In this document: piece after piece, positions 16,885 to 25,900 of the stretch | Layout: each line of letters opens with the position of its first letter | Numbering within the stretch: position 1 is the stretch's first letter | NCBI GenBank assembly: GCA_900290305.1 | Contig: OMOG01000241.1 | Coordinates: 1 to 37,061, forward strand | Source: Candidatus Sulfopaludibacter sp. SbA4 | GTDB lineage: Bacteria > Acidobacteriota > Terriglobia > Bryobacterales > Bryobacteraceae | DNA: 37,061 nt | Direction: 5' to 3' | Position numbers and translations under genes: made by a program | The notes under the pieces: model-generated | Databases searched by the model: none | What the model saw: only the letters and a program-made list of their open reading frames with translations | Told to the model about the DNA's origin: nothing

Positions 16885-17604
16885 CTAAAGCGTCCGAATC
16901 TTGATGTTGCGAAACCACGTCTCCGACGAGTGGTTCTGCAAACTGATCGGACCCGATTCCACGAGCCTCTCCGAGCCCTTCGGCAGATTGCTCCGCAGCA
17001 GCTTCTGCACCTCCGCCGCATCGGTTTCAAATTCCACTACCTTGGCGCCGTTCAGCCAGTGCTCCACGTGATGCCCCTTCACCACCAGCCGCGAATGGTT
17101 GAACTCGCCGATCCTGGGCGCGATCCGCGGCACAGGCGCGATCAGCGAATACAGGGAGCCGGCCACGCGGCGCGGGTCCGACGCCGCATCCGCATTTTGA
17201 TCGTCGGCCAACTGGTATTCGAGGCCCCTGGCCCGCGCCTCGCGCCCCGCCGCATTGGTCCACTCATCCACTCTCTGGATCAGGTACTTCACGCCGGAGT
17301 TGCCGTCTTTCAAAATCTTCCAGTCGAACTGCAGATCGAAGGAGCCGAAAACTTCCACCGTGCGAATGTCCTGAAAACCGTCGGAACGAACCAGCGCCTT
17401 CAGAGAGGCGTCTTCGATGGTCCAGCAATTCGCCGGGAACGGCTTCCCCGTGATCTCTTCCCAGCCCGCGGTAGTCTTGCCGTCGAACAGCAGGCGCCAG
17501 CCCTGCCGACGTTCGGCATCGGTTAACTGGTTCGGCTCCGCCCCGCGCCCCAGCGACAGGACAACCAGCAGAAGGACGCAACATCTTGCGGCAGTCGTCG
17601 GCAC
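16885..17604 (-). CDS. DUF1080 / 3-keto-disaccharide hydrolase domain protein, exported
   Basis: A 239-residue protein with a signal peptide (CCVLLLVVLSLGRG) and one LamG-like beta-sandwich of the DUF1080 family. Landmarks are GWRLLFDGKTTAGWE at 35-49, FGSFDLQFDWKI, GNSGVKYLIQ, GLEYQLADDQNAD and the closing SGPISLQNH plus FRNIKIRTL. Some members hydrolyse 3-keto-disaccharides and others may only bind glycans. The GTG start is one base beyond the stop of the DUF2007 gene, so the two are translationally coupled. Confidence 0.88.
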   Translation of the reverse strand: MPTTAARCCVLLLVVLSLGRGAEPNQLTDAERRQGWRLLFDGKTTAGWEEITGKPFPANCWTIEDASLKALVRSDGFQDIRTVEVFGSFDLQFDWKILKDGNSGVKYLIQRVDEWTNAAGREARARGLEYQLADDQNADAASDPRRVAGSLYSLIAPVPRIAPRIGEFNHSRLVVKGHHVEHWLNGAKVVEFETDAAEVQKLLRSNLPKGSERLVESGPISLQNHSSETWFRNIKIRTL

Positions 17605-17605
17605 G

Positions 17606-17827
17606 TCAGCGTTCCAGCTCGGCGGCCAAGCGAAGGATCTCGCGGGCGTCTTCCGCGTCGTCCTCGACTACCTGCAGCGTCACCGCGCCCAGTGCATGCG
17701 TCAGGTGCACGGCCATCCCTCCATCCTTGAGAAAAGCCGGGATCCCGGCGGCCTGCAGGCACCCCTTGGCCAAATTCCCTTCCACCGCAGTCGTGAAAGT
17801 TGCCACCGTCACCAACGGTTGATTCAT
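17606..17827 (-). CDS. DUF2007-type small protein
   Basis: A 73-residue protein of the DUF2007 (putative signal-transducing protein) type: LVTVATFTTAVEGNLAKGCL, then AGIPAFLKDGGMAV, and VTLQVVEDDAEDAREIL. It has the ACT-like alpha/beta pattern. ATG 17827 is preferred to an upstream in-frame ATG because the family normally begins directly before this strand. It is the first gene of a two-gene unit with the DUF1080 protein. Confidence 0.8.
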   Translation of the reverse strand: MNQPLVTVATFTTAVEGNLAKGCLQAAGIPAFLKDGGMAVHLTHALGAVTLQVVEDDAEDAREILRLAAELER

Positions 17828-17904
17828 CTCTCGATCATAGCCCCGAGCCAAATCCCCCCTGGCACTGGCAAAACCCTCCCGCCCCACAGGCTCAGGTTTT
17901 TCCC

Positions 17905-17995
17905 AGCGCTTCTCCGTTTCCTCCGTTTCTCAGCTTTTGATTCTCTCTTGGGTCTCTCCGCGATCTTCCTCAGCGTCTCGGCGCCTCCGCGTCAA
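17905..17995. repeat. Intergenic CTCCG-rich repeat tract, copy 3
   Basis: A pyrimidine-rich tract (CTTCTCCGTTTCCTCCGTTT, later GTCTCGGCGCCTCCGCG) like the two upstream ones. It lies between the start of the DUF2007 gene and the end of the ABC permease gene. Confidence 0.45.
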
Positions 17996-18006
17996 AATAC
18001 GCCACC

Positions 18007-19647
18007 CTACTCCACCACCATAGGCCCCTCACCCTTCGAAAGCTCCTGCAGAATCTCCTCCCGGCGCCTCCCCGCGGTACTCGCAGCCGACTCCATCGCG
18101 GTGCCATACAGCACGCCGCCCAAAATCGCCGCTACCGCGATCCCCATGGCAAATACCGCCTCGCTCTGAAATGCATAGCGGGCCAGGTATGCCAGAAACA
18201 CCGGCAGCAGCGCCAGCGGATAGAGCATGAAGATCAGGCCCTGGAACCGGCCGGACGCGCCACCCTGCGACACCCGCTCCGGCCGCAACCCGCGCGGATA
18301 GTGCACCGAGCTGATGTTGCCCAGCGCCAGCAGATACAGCGAGCAGACTCCCACCACCAGCAGGGTCTCCCCTACCGTCCGCCATCCCCCGCTCAACCGC
18401 AGCGCCATCGTGACGCCGCTGAGGATCAGCACCTCCAGGTAGATGAAGAACAGCGATGCGATATTCTTGCCCACGAGCGTCTTGCGGAGCGGTTGCGGCG
18501 CGGCGAAATAGATTACCGCGGCGGAGCGGTCGAACCCGAAGCAGTTCCAGTACGTCACCTGCCCCAGCAGCGTCAAGGCATAGACGCAAACCACAATCAG
18601 GAAATAGGGGGAGCCCATCGCGGAGTGTCCCGCGCGGCGCCCCACCAGCGCGGGAAACCACACCATCAGTCCGAAGGTGAAGCCCATGATGAACACCATG
18701 CGGAAGCGCGGTGTACGGGCCAGCGAACGCAGCTCCTTTTCGATAATGGCCGCCAGCGGGTCTCGCCATATCAGCGAGGGGACGCGGTAGAGGCGGTCCT
18801 TCCACACCTGCCACCGCGACACGCCGGCGCGCAGGGGAGTGGCTTGTGCGGCGACCACATCGTATCGCAGGTTGCGCTCGAACTGGGTACGGCCGAACCA
18901 CAGTGCGATGAGCGTCCAGCCGCCCAGGGAGAGCAGGGCCAGCCACTCGAACTGGCCGGCCGCCGGCACCGCCGCGCGCGCGGCCGCACTCCACGGGAAA
19001 CCGAGCGCCTGCGCCGCCGTGCTCATGCCGCTGAGACTCTTGGGACGGGCGCCGGACTGCATCATGATCACGCGCGGAACCACGTACAGCATGAGCAGGA
19101 AAAAGCTCAGCGCCTCGCGCACCTTGCGGCGCGTCAGCAACCGCTCGAGCAGGCTGCGCATGCCGGATGCCAGCAGCAGGTTGAACAGCACGAAAATCAG
19201 GACCGCGGCCGCGAGCCTGGGTGCCCCGCTCCATCCCCCGGCCGCCCGGTTGAACAGCAGCCCCATGGCTCCGCCTGCCAGCACCATCACCATTTCCGCC
19301 CCCGTGATGAGCCGCAGCAGAATCTCCACCAAAAACAGCTTCCCGTGCGCCACGGGGTAGAGCAGCAGCTTCCGCATGTCCAGCCCCGCCCCCATGCTCG
19401 CCGACAGAACCGGGATGATCTGCCAGTAGCCGCAGATCCCCAGGAAGGCCAGGGGCAGGTAGGTGTGCAACTGGGAGGCGCTGGCCGCCAACGCCAGGGC
19501 ACAGGCCGCCGCCGCGGCGCCGGCCCAGAGACCGTACCAGATCACGCCCGTGAGGACGCTGAATATCGCGCCCCTGTTTGCGCCCGAACGCACGCCCGCG
19601 CTCCAGCGCATGCTGAGCAACTGCGCCCGCAGAATCGCCGCGATCAT
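18007..19647 (-). CDS. ABC transporter permease (ABC-2-like exporter)
   Basis: A 546-residue integral membrane protein with about ten to twelve predicted TM segments in two halves (for example at 32-55, 62-80, 110-130 and 145-165, and from about 315 to 525). A long cytoplasmic loop lies in the middle, around residues 260-310, with WRDPLAAIIEKELRSLARTP. That Glu-Lys-Glu helix is typical of two-half ABC-2-type exporters. Its ATG overlaps the stop of the ATPase gene by 4 bases, so the two form one exporter operon. The substrate is unknown; drug, peptide or lipid export are all possible. Confidence 0.88.
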   Translation of the reverse strand: MIAAILRAQLLSMRWSAGVRSGANRGAIFSVLTGVIWYGLWAGAAAAACALALAASASQLHTYLPLAFLGICGYWQIIPVLSASMGAGLDMRKLLLYPVAHGKLFLVEILLRLITGAEMVMVLAGGAMGLLFNRAAGGWSGAPRLAAAVLIFVLFNLLLASGMRSLLERLLTRRKVREALSFFLLMLYVVPRVIMMQSGARPKSLSGMSTAAQALGFPWSAAARAAVPAAGQFEWLALLSLGGWTLIALWFGRTQFERNLRYDVVAAQATPLRAGVSRWQVWKDRLYRVPSLIWRDPLAAIIEKELRSLARTPRFRMVFIMGFTFGLMVWFPALVGRRAGHSAMGSPYFLIVVCVYALTLLGQVTYWNCFGFDRSAAVIYFAAPQPLRKTLVGKNIASLFFIYLEVLILSGVTMALRLSGGWRTVGETLLVVGVCSLYLLALGNISSVHYPRGLRPERVSQGGASGRFQGLIFMLYPLALLPVFLAYLARYAFQSEAVFAMGIAVAAILGGVLYGTAMESAASTAGRRREEILQELSKGEGPMVVE

Positions 19648-20393
19648 AACCAGTCCAGCCGCTCCATCTGGTGGCCCGCGCCCACGATGCGCACGAAAGC
19701 GTCCTCCAGCGATTCGCCCCCGGCCCGCAGATCTTCGAGCGTGCCGCTGTTGACGATCCTGCCGTCATTGATGATCGCCACGCGGTCGCAGAGCCGCTCC
19801 ACCACTTCCAAAACGTGCGAAGTCAGAAAGATCGTGGCGCCGCGTTTCACCTGGTCGATGAGGATGTCCTTCATCAGCCGCGCGCCCACCGCGTCCACGC
19901 CTTCGAACGGCTCGTCCATGAGGAACAGCTCGGGATGATGGATGAGCGATGCCGCCATGGCCACGCGCTTGCGCATGCCCTTGGAGTATTCGCCGATCAT
20001 CTTGCGGTCCGCCTGAAGCTGAAACAATTCCAGCAGGTCGCCCGCCCGTTCGATGGCGGTAGGGCGGTTGAGCCCGTACATGCGGCCGACGAATTCCAGG
20101 AACTCGGCGCCCGTGAGGCGGTCGAAGAGCAGCGATTCGTCCGGCACCAGTCCGATGCGCCGCTTGATTTCCAGGTCCTGTTCCGGCAGGCGGAAACCCA
20201 GGATCTCGATGGAGCCGCTGTCGGCCGGAATCAGGCCGGTGAGCATCCGGATGGTGGTGGACTTCCCGGCGCCATTGGGGCCCAGGAAGCCGAAGAACGA
20301 TCCGCGCGGAACCTCCAGGTCCACGCCATCGACCGCGGCCTTCGACCCGTAATACTTTCTCAGTTCGCGTACCAGGATCGCGGGCGTGGACAT
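19644..20393 (-). CDS. ABC transporter ATP-binding protein
   Basis: A 249-residue ATPase that powers the permease encoded next to it. Walker A is GPNGAGKS at 38-45, the Q-loop region is GLVPDES, the signature is YSKGM at 136-140 in place of LSGGQ, Walker B is LFLMDEP at 156-162, and the switch His is in LTSHV. The pattern is that of CcmA/DRA-type exporters. The 5' end of this gene is copied twice in the window: 20326-20409 is identical to 21487-21570, and 20262-20409 is nearly identical to 26366-26514. The second copy ends at the Walker A codons. Confidence 0.95.
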   Translation of the reverse strand: MSTPAILVRELRKYYGSKAAVDGVDLEVPRGSFFGFLGPNGAGKSTTIRMLTGLIPADSGSIEILGFRLPEQDLEIKRRIGLVPDESLLFDRLTGAEFLEFVGRMYGLNRPTAIERAGDLLELFQLQADRKMIGEYSKGMRKRVAMAASLIHHPELFLMDEPFEGVDAVGARLMKDILIDQVKRGATIFLTSHVLEVVERLCDRVAIINDGRIVNSGTLEDLRAGGESLEDAFVRIVGAGHQMERLDWL

Positions 20394-20536
20394 CCCTACC
20401 AGTGTACGTGCTTTACGTGGCCCGGACCCTGAGAGTAACCGGGAGGGGCGCGCGGCCTGCGGGGAGCGCGGAAATCGAGGCTAGACGTTATGCCCGCGCG
20501 GCAGGGCGGAAGACAAAAACCCACGGTGTGAGCCGT

Positions 20537-20557
20537 GTGGTTCGGGAGCCGAACCAC
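20537..20557. other. Perfect hairpin in the ABC-relB intergenic space
   Basis: GTGGTTCGG pairs perfectly with CCGAACCAC across a 3-base loop. There is no T-run. The surrounding 20410-20620 shows no gene. It may be a repeat element or the processed end of a lost transcript. Confidence 0.45.
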
Positions 20558-20623
20558 GCCCAGCCCTGGCAAAGGCGTAAGATCGGGCATCCGAACAGAA
20601 GAACCCGCCTCCCTGCGGCATTG

Positions 20624-20749
20624 TCACCCCAGGAATTTATGACTCAGTCCGTGCATCGTGATCAGGGACTCGGGCTCTGCCGGCAACCGCTCGATTTTCT
20701 GACGTAGCTTGGCTATGTGGTTATCGGCAGTCCGGCTGAGTTTACCAGT
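20624..20749 (-). pseudogene. Remnant of an OmpR-type response regulator C-terminus
   Basis: The last 41 residues of this minus-strand frame read SRTADNHIAKLRQKIE, then PAEPESLITMHGLSHKFLG. They match the recognition helix and wing of OmpR/PhoB winged-helix domains (TVDNHIARLRKKIE...YLLTVHGVGYRF). There is no receiver domain or start upstream. It is a leftover between the ABC gene and the relB-yafQ module. Confidence 0.65.
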
Positions 20750-20840
20750 GAAGGTTGCGGAGCACCTCGGGATCCGCGCGGCAGCGCCTCGGCGTGCTTG
20801 GCGGTGCTGCCAGCAGGACACGCGAAGGCCCGTCTGGATG

Positions 20841-20859
20841 TGAGATACAATGTATCTCA
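20841..20859. promoter_or_regulatory. Operator palindrome of the relB-yafQ module
   Basis: TGAGATACA and TGTATCTCA form a perfect inverted repeat around one A, 11 bases before the antitoxin ATG. It is a strong candidate for autoregulation by the RelB-type antitoxin, alone or with the toxin. An upstream ATG at 20850 lies inside this palindrome, which argues for the start at 20871. Confidence 0.65.
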
Positions 20860-20870
20860 GAGATCGAATC

Positions 20871-21125
20871 ATGGCGACGACGATGGTTCACGTTCGCGTG
20901 GATGAGAAGACGAAGCAGAGGGCCGCGAAAACACTGGCCGGTATGGGGATCTCCGTGTCCGACGCCGTACGCATGCTGCTGGTCCGTGTGGCCGCGGAGA
21001 AGGCCCTTCCCTTCGATGTCAAGGTCCCGAACGCGACGACCGTGAAAGCGATGCGCGCCGCCGACAGGGGCAAGGGAAAGCGTCTGACCTCCGCGGGCGC
21101 ACTGTTCAACGACCTGGGAATCTGA
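20871..21125 (+). CDS. relB: RelB/DinJ-family antitoxin
   Basis: An 84-residue antitoxin with an N-terminal ribbon-helix-helix domain (MVHVRVDEKTKQRAAKTLAG, then MGISVSDAVRMLLVRVA) and a flexible toxin-binding tail (PFDVKVPNATTVKAMR). This is the RelB/DinJ pattern. It neutralises the YafQ-type toxin encoded 4 bases downstream and should bind the palindrome just upstream. The whole module lies between two identical 84-bp direct repeats of the ABC ATPase 5' end. Confidence 0.93.
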   Translation: MATTMVHVRVDEKTKQRAAKTLAGMGISVSDAVRMLLVRVAAEKALPFDVKVPNATTVKAMRAADRGKGKRLTSAGALFNDLGI

Positions 21126-21129
21126 TCCG

Positions 21130-21396
21130 TTGCGCAACCCGGTAGAAGGCGCCCAGTTCCGCCGAGATGTGAAACTTGCCCAGAAGCGCGGCAAAGACAT
21201 GGCCAAGTTGCGCGAGGCGATCCTGCTGCTGATCGAGGGCAGTCCGTTGCCGCCGCGCTATAAGGACCACCCGCTCGGCGGCGACCGGAAACACTTCCGC
21301 GATTGCCACATCGGGCCGGATTGGCTGCTGATTTACAAAATCAACGGCGACGACCTGCACCTCGTCCGCACCGGAACGCACTCGGATCTGTTCTGA
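21130..21396 (+). CDS. yafQ: YafQ-family mRNA interferase toxin
   Basis: An 88-residue ribosome-dependent ribonuclease toxin. The YafQ active-site pattern is complete: His47 in YKDHPL, His60 and Asp64/Trp65 in RDCHIGPDWLLIY, and Arg80, His84 and Phe88 in LVRTGTHSDLF. It starts with TTG 4 bases after the antitoxin stop; no better start is in frame. With the active-site residues all present it should be functional. Transcription past its stop would enter the antisense of the ABC ATPase start at 21487-21570. Confidence 0.93.
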   Translation: MRNPVEGAQFRRDVKLAQKRGKDMAKLREAILLLIEGSPLPPRYKDHPLGGDRKHFRDCHIGPDWLLIYKINGDDLHLVRTGTHSDLF

Positions 21397-21486
21397 AGGC
21401 CCACTCCGTTCGGGTTCCTCAGCGCCCTCTCAGCGTGGTCCGGGCACTATCCGCTTTCAGCGAACGGGATGAGCATCGAAACCCAT

Positions 21487-21570
21487 CCATCGACCGCGGC
21501 CTTCGACCCGTAATACTTTCTCAGTTCGCGTACCAGGATCGCGGGCGTGGACATCCCTACCAGTGTACGT
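21487..21570 (-). repeat. Copy of the ABC ATPase gene 5' end (R2)
   Basis: These 84 bases are identical to 20326-20409, which hold the first 23 codons and 16 bases upstream of the ABC ATPase gene, in the same orientation. The two copies bracket the relB-yafQ module and the response-regulator remnant. A third, longer copy lies at 26366-26514. The frame is open but ends soon after the repeat, so no ATPase can be made. Confidence 0.9.
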
Positions 21571-21594
21571 TGCTTCGGATGGCCGGCTTGGTCG

Positions 21595-21614
21595 GGCAGG
21601 CGCTTTCGCCTGCC
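21595..21614. repeat. Palindromic repeat, copy 2
   Basis: GGCAGGCGCTTTCGCCTGCC is a perfect 8-bp stem with a 4-base loop, just after the end of the CXXCH gene. 18 bases of it occur as the reverse complement at 1723-1740. It could also terminate the CXXCH transcript. Confidence 0.6.
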
Positions 21615-21617
21615 AAC

Positions 21618-22958
21618 CTACCGCTCCGTCTTCCGCCAATAACGGGGCAAATCATCCTTGGTCTGCCGCAAGATACTCAGAATCGCCTCCCGGTCGGACT
21701 TCGTGAGAGCCGCGAATGCATCATCCGTATCTTTTCCACTCAGCACGTCCCACAGCCTGCGGTAGAACCGGTCCCGTGCCGCCTTCGGCAAGGCGTCGAA
21801 GGCTTCGGAATAGATCAGGAAACTGCACGGATACCGGAACATCCGGCGGTTCAAATCCAGGTCCCTCAGCGAGCGGCCGGCGCTGTCCTTGGGACCGGCC
21901 GCCGCAAATTCCCTGGCGAAAGTAGAGGTGCCCTGCACGGGTGCCTCCAGGCGGGCTTCGCCAATGAAAAGCATGTAGCGCAGCAGAGCTTCTACCGCGT
22001 CGTAGATACGATGGCGCGTTGCGTCGGACCAGGTGTCCGCTGGAACGCCGAGCGCCTTGTTCCTGGATGCCTGCTGGTCGAGCGCCAGCCGGGTCTCCCA
22101 GTTCACCCGGCTGATCAGGTCGTGCAGGCGCGTCTGGTGTGCCAGGATCATGAGAGCCACCAGGTCGCTGTGCGGAGTTGCATAGGCGGTCAGATCGAAG
22201 CGCCCCTTGAGCGAAGTGACATTGGCGCCGCCCTCCGGATCGAGCCTGTCGGGATGCTCCTTGTCCTGGATCCAAACGTTTCCCATGTGGCGCTGGTTGC
22301 CGTGGGTTCCCGTGACATACCATCCGCCCCAGCGCTCCCTTAAGGGACTGCTCTGGTCGGTCACGAATGAGTCCACCTGAAGCTGCGGAACACCGTCTGC
22401 CGCGGGAAATACCGAACGCACGAGCAGCCCGGGCACGCCGAGCGTGTTGGGAGTAGCGTGACACTGGAGGCACTCCGCCCGGCGTACGAATTTCGGTTGG
22501 GCCAGGCGGCGTTGATCCAGCGTGTAGAACATGGTTCCCTGGGACGGGTCGACCGCGGCTAACTCCACGAAGTCCCCGCCTTGCACCCATCCAACGTAAA
22601 CACTGTCATTGAAATACAGCGCCCGCGGCGTGGCTGGCCCGATCCGGTGCTGCTGGAAGCTGGTCTTGGAGAAGACCAGCGTTTGTGACGAAAGCGGCAC
22701 GTTCAACAGTTGGAGCACGGAGAGCAGATACCCTTGTGGTTCCTGCAAGCTGAGCGCTGCCTCGCCTTGGTCAAGGCGGCGCTGCAAACGGGCGACTAAA
22801 TCATTCGGGGGCGTACTCTCGTAGCGGATCACATCGCCGTCCAGAAGGGGGTAGGATCCGGAGAATAAGGACTGCGCCGGCGACCCTGGCGGCAAAGCGG
22901 CTAGCAGGGCCGGCAGCACGACCCAGAACGCCGCGTTCCCCATTGAACCAGTTGACAT
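21618..22958 (-). CDS. Exported protein with one haem c motif (CXXCH)
   Basis: A 446-residue secreted protein. The signal peptide (AAFWVVLPALLAALPPGSPAQ) would deliver it to the periplasm, where one haem c could attach at Cys163-Leu-Gln-Cys166-His167. The rest is not a classical cytochrome c: a 160-residue N-terminal part precedes the haem motif and a largely helical region follows (TAYATPHSDLVALMILAHQT; AVEALLRYMLFIGEA). I do not recognise a named family. It begins 4 bases after the stop of the Ig-repeat gene, so the two are co-transcribed and may work together at the cell surface, for example in electron transfer. Confidence 0.75.
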   Translation of the reverse strand: MSTGSMGNAAFWVVLPALLAALPPGSPAQSLFSGSYPLLDGDVIRYESTPPNDLVARLQRRLDQGEAALSLQEPQGYLLSVLQLLNVPLSSQTLVFSKTSFQQHRIGPATPRALYFNDSVYVGWVQGGDFVELAAVDPSQGTMFYTLDQRRLAQPKFVRRAECLQCHATPNTLGVPGLLVRSVFPAADGVPQLQVDSFVTDQSSPLRERWGGWYVTGTHGNQRHMGNVWIQDKEHPDRLDPEGGANVTSLKGRFDLTAYATPHSDLVALMILAHQTRLHDLISRVNWETRLALDQQASRNKALGVPADTWSDATRHRIYDAVEALLRYMLFIGEARLEAPVQGTSTFAREFAAAGPKDSAGRSLRDLDLNRRMFRYPCSFLIYSEAFDALPKAARDRFYRRLWDVLSGKDTDDAFAALTKSDREAILSILRQTKDDLPRYWRKTER

Positions 22959-22962
22959 CGCT

Positions 22963-25900
22963 TCAATTCACCGTCTGGACCAGCACCGGCGAAGTGCTTG
23001 TCAGGAAATCGGAGCTGCCTCCGTACACAACGGTGATCTGATGTGTGCCCCTGGACAGGGTTGAGGTACGATGGGTGGCTTTGCCGGCACTCAGGGTGCC
23101 GGTACCCAGGGTCTTGGTTCCGTCCTTGAAGGTAACCGTGCCGGTGGGAGTAGCTGCGCCCGGCGCGGTGGCGGCCACTGTGGCCGTGAAAGTGACCGAT
23201 TGACCATGTGTCGATGGGTTGAGAGAGGAAGTCACCGTGCTGGTGGTGGCGTCTTTATTCACCGTCTGAGTCAAGACCGGGGAAGTGCTGGTGTTGAAGC
23301 TCGTGCTGCCACCGTAAACCGCCGTGATGGAGAGTGATCCCACGGCCAGGGTCGAGGTGGTGAAGGTTGCGATACCGCTTCCATTCAGCGATCCGGTCCC
23401 CAGCGTAGAGCTGCCGTTCTTGAAGGTGACCGTGCCCGTGGGCACGCCGCTGCCCGGAGCCGTGGCTGTGACGGTCGCCGTAAATGTGACCGGCTGGCTG
23501 TACACCGAGGGGTTGGCGGAGGAACGCACTGCCGTGGAGGTGGCGGCTTTATTCACTACCTGAGGCGCAGCGTTTCCGCTGCTGTTCCCCCATCCGGAGG
23601 TCCCGGTGAAGGTGGCGGTGATGGTGTGGCTGCCTGCCGCCAGCGCCGCCGTGCTGAACGAAGCGTGGCCCGAGCCATTCACGGGAACGTTGGATGCCCA
23701 TACCGTGGACCCTTCCGTGAAGGTTACCGAACCCACCGGCACGCCCCCGCTGGAAGTGGTGGTCGAGGTGAAGGTCACAGACTGGCCAAACACCGAGGGG
23801 TTCGGTGAAGAAGTCGCTGTTGTGGCCGTGGTGTTGAGGTTCTGTACCGACTGGACCGTGCTTCCACTGCTGGCGGCAAAATTCGTGTCTGACGCATAGA
23901 TCGCGGTCACGGTATGGCTGCCCAGCGCCAGGCCTGAAGTGCTGAAGGAAGCAACGCCGCTGCCGTTGAGCGGAACCTGCCCGAGAACGGTGGTAGTTCC
24001 ATCCCGGAAGGTCACCTGGCCGGTGGGTGTTCCCGAACCCGGCGGGACTGCGGCCACCGTGGCCGTAAAGACTACCGTCTGGCCCGCATTCGACGGATTC
24101 GGCGCAGAAGCCAGCGCCGTGGTGGTCCCGCTGGCGTGGACAAACTGGATCAGCGAAGAATTGCCGGGGCTGAAGTTTGTGTCCCCGCTATAGCTCACGG
24201 TGATGAAGTGCTTGTCGGCGGTCAGCGCCGAAGTGGTTACGGTCGCGTGACCGGTTCCATCCAGGGGAAGGTTGGAGGCGAGTGTAATGGTCGTGCTGTT
24301 CAGAACGTTGGGGCTGGGCACGTAGTAGACGGTGTCCGTAAGCGTGACCGTTCCGGAGGGCGTGACACCGGAAGTCCCGGTGTTGGTCACCGCCACCGTG
24401 AAAGTGAGCGATTGTCCGGTCACCACGTTGCGGACATCCGGCGCGGAAGAGGTGAGTGCGATGCCCACGCCGCCGATGTTGCCGATTGCCGACAACGTGC
24501 CGCCGTTAAGCGTGTACACCTGGCCATCCGGACCAATGATCGTCGGGACGTAAGGCAGGCCGATGCCGGCGTTGAGTTGCAGGAACTGGTCCAGGGAGTT
24601 GCTGGCCAGGTTCCAGCGATAGATATGGCCGTCTTCGCTGGGAAAGAAGACGCTGTTGGTCGCCGGGTTGATGGCCGCCGTGTCGATGCACCATTCGCGC
24701 ACCGCGTAAGGCAAGCTGGCCGAGCGGTTTTCCTTGTCGGCCGTTGGGCCGATCACGGTCAGCACCTCGCGCATGATCGGCATACCGTTGGAAGACGCAT
24801 GCGCATCTACTTGGGTAGCGTTGGGATCGAGCAGCGCGACCCGGTTCACTCCGTCGGCGCTGTCGTTGCCGGCGTTCGCGTAGTTGTTGTATTTCGTTAA
24901 CAGCAGATACGTCGACGTGCCCGTATAAGAGGGAACCATGCTGGCCGGCACGACGCCCGTCGTGTTGTCCCATCCGAAGCCGCCGGGAGCTTTCTCCACC
25001 GTCAGGTCGCTGCTGAAGTGCAGCATGAAGCCGCGCGAGCCGTTGGCCGGATTGCCATAGATGCCGAAGTAAACCTCATCGTCGGGGCCCACCATGGGCG
25101 ATGCCGTGCTCTCATCCAGAATCGTAGCGTTGTTGGCGTTGTTGCCGCGCGGGTCCTTCAGGAAGACTTTATACTTGGTCGCCAGGGTGGTGGAACTCAG
25201 GCCGAGCAGGTAGCCGTAAGAAGCATCCAAGCTGGGCGATTTCACCGCCACGTACACGGTGGCCTGATCGTTGCTCAGGGCCGGGGCGGAGTTGTCGGTA
25301 TCGTACCCGATACTGACGTCGCTGGCAGCCGTACCCGCCAGCACGTAGGTCGCGGTGCCGTTGGGGTCGATGCGCGCAAAGCCGCTCTGCGTAGTGTTCA
25401 GCGGGGCCGGAGCCGTGCCATTCACGCGGAAGCCGAAGAACACGTTGCCGCTGCTGTCGGCCGTGATGGGAGTGTTGATGAACACCGTGGAATTGAAGGC
25501 GGCAGCGTTGGCCTGGTAGTTGGCCAGCGTCGTGTAAAACACCTGCTGCACCGGCGCGCCATGGCTGGTCGAATCGACATTGTTGATGTAATAGATCGTC
25601 CCGCCGTTTCCCGGATAATAAAGGCGCGTCTCGGAACTGGTCGCCAGAACGGGCTGATAAGCCGGAATCCAGCTATACGCCGGCAGAGTGTAGTCGGTGC
25701 TCAGGGAATACATCGCGGCGCCGCTGGCCGCGGCGAAGACCTTGATCTCAAACCCGCCGCTGGCGCCGGTCTTCACCGGAACGAAAATGGTGTTGGCGGG
25801 CGTGATCAATGGGGCCCCGTAATGCGCGTAGCCCCCGGTGTTGTTCAGGTCGACGGAGGTCGACCAGTGAAGCGCATTCAGTCCCTGCGCCGTCGGGCTG

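Noticed and set aside
18301..19938. 545-codon open frame on the plus strand opposite the ABC permease
   Set aside because: It is rich in Arg, His and Gln with no domain pattern, and it mirrors the permease/ATPase operon whose proteins are clearly real. Long antisense frames are expected in DNA of this GC content.
20410..20620. Possible tRNA or structured RNA near the perfect hairpin at 20537
   Set aside because: Only one stem could be found; no cloverleaf, anticodon arm or CCA end is present.
22963..24400. Repeated blocks that might suggest a CRISPR or tandem DNA repeat
   Set aside because: The periodicity is about 285 bases and is coding: it reflects five diverged Ig-like domains, not short identical repeats with spacers.
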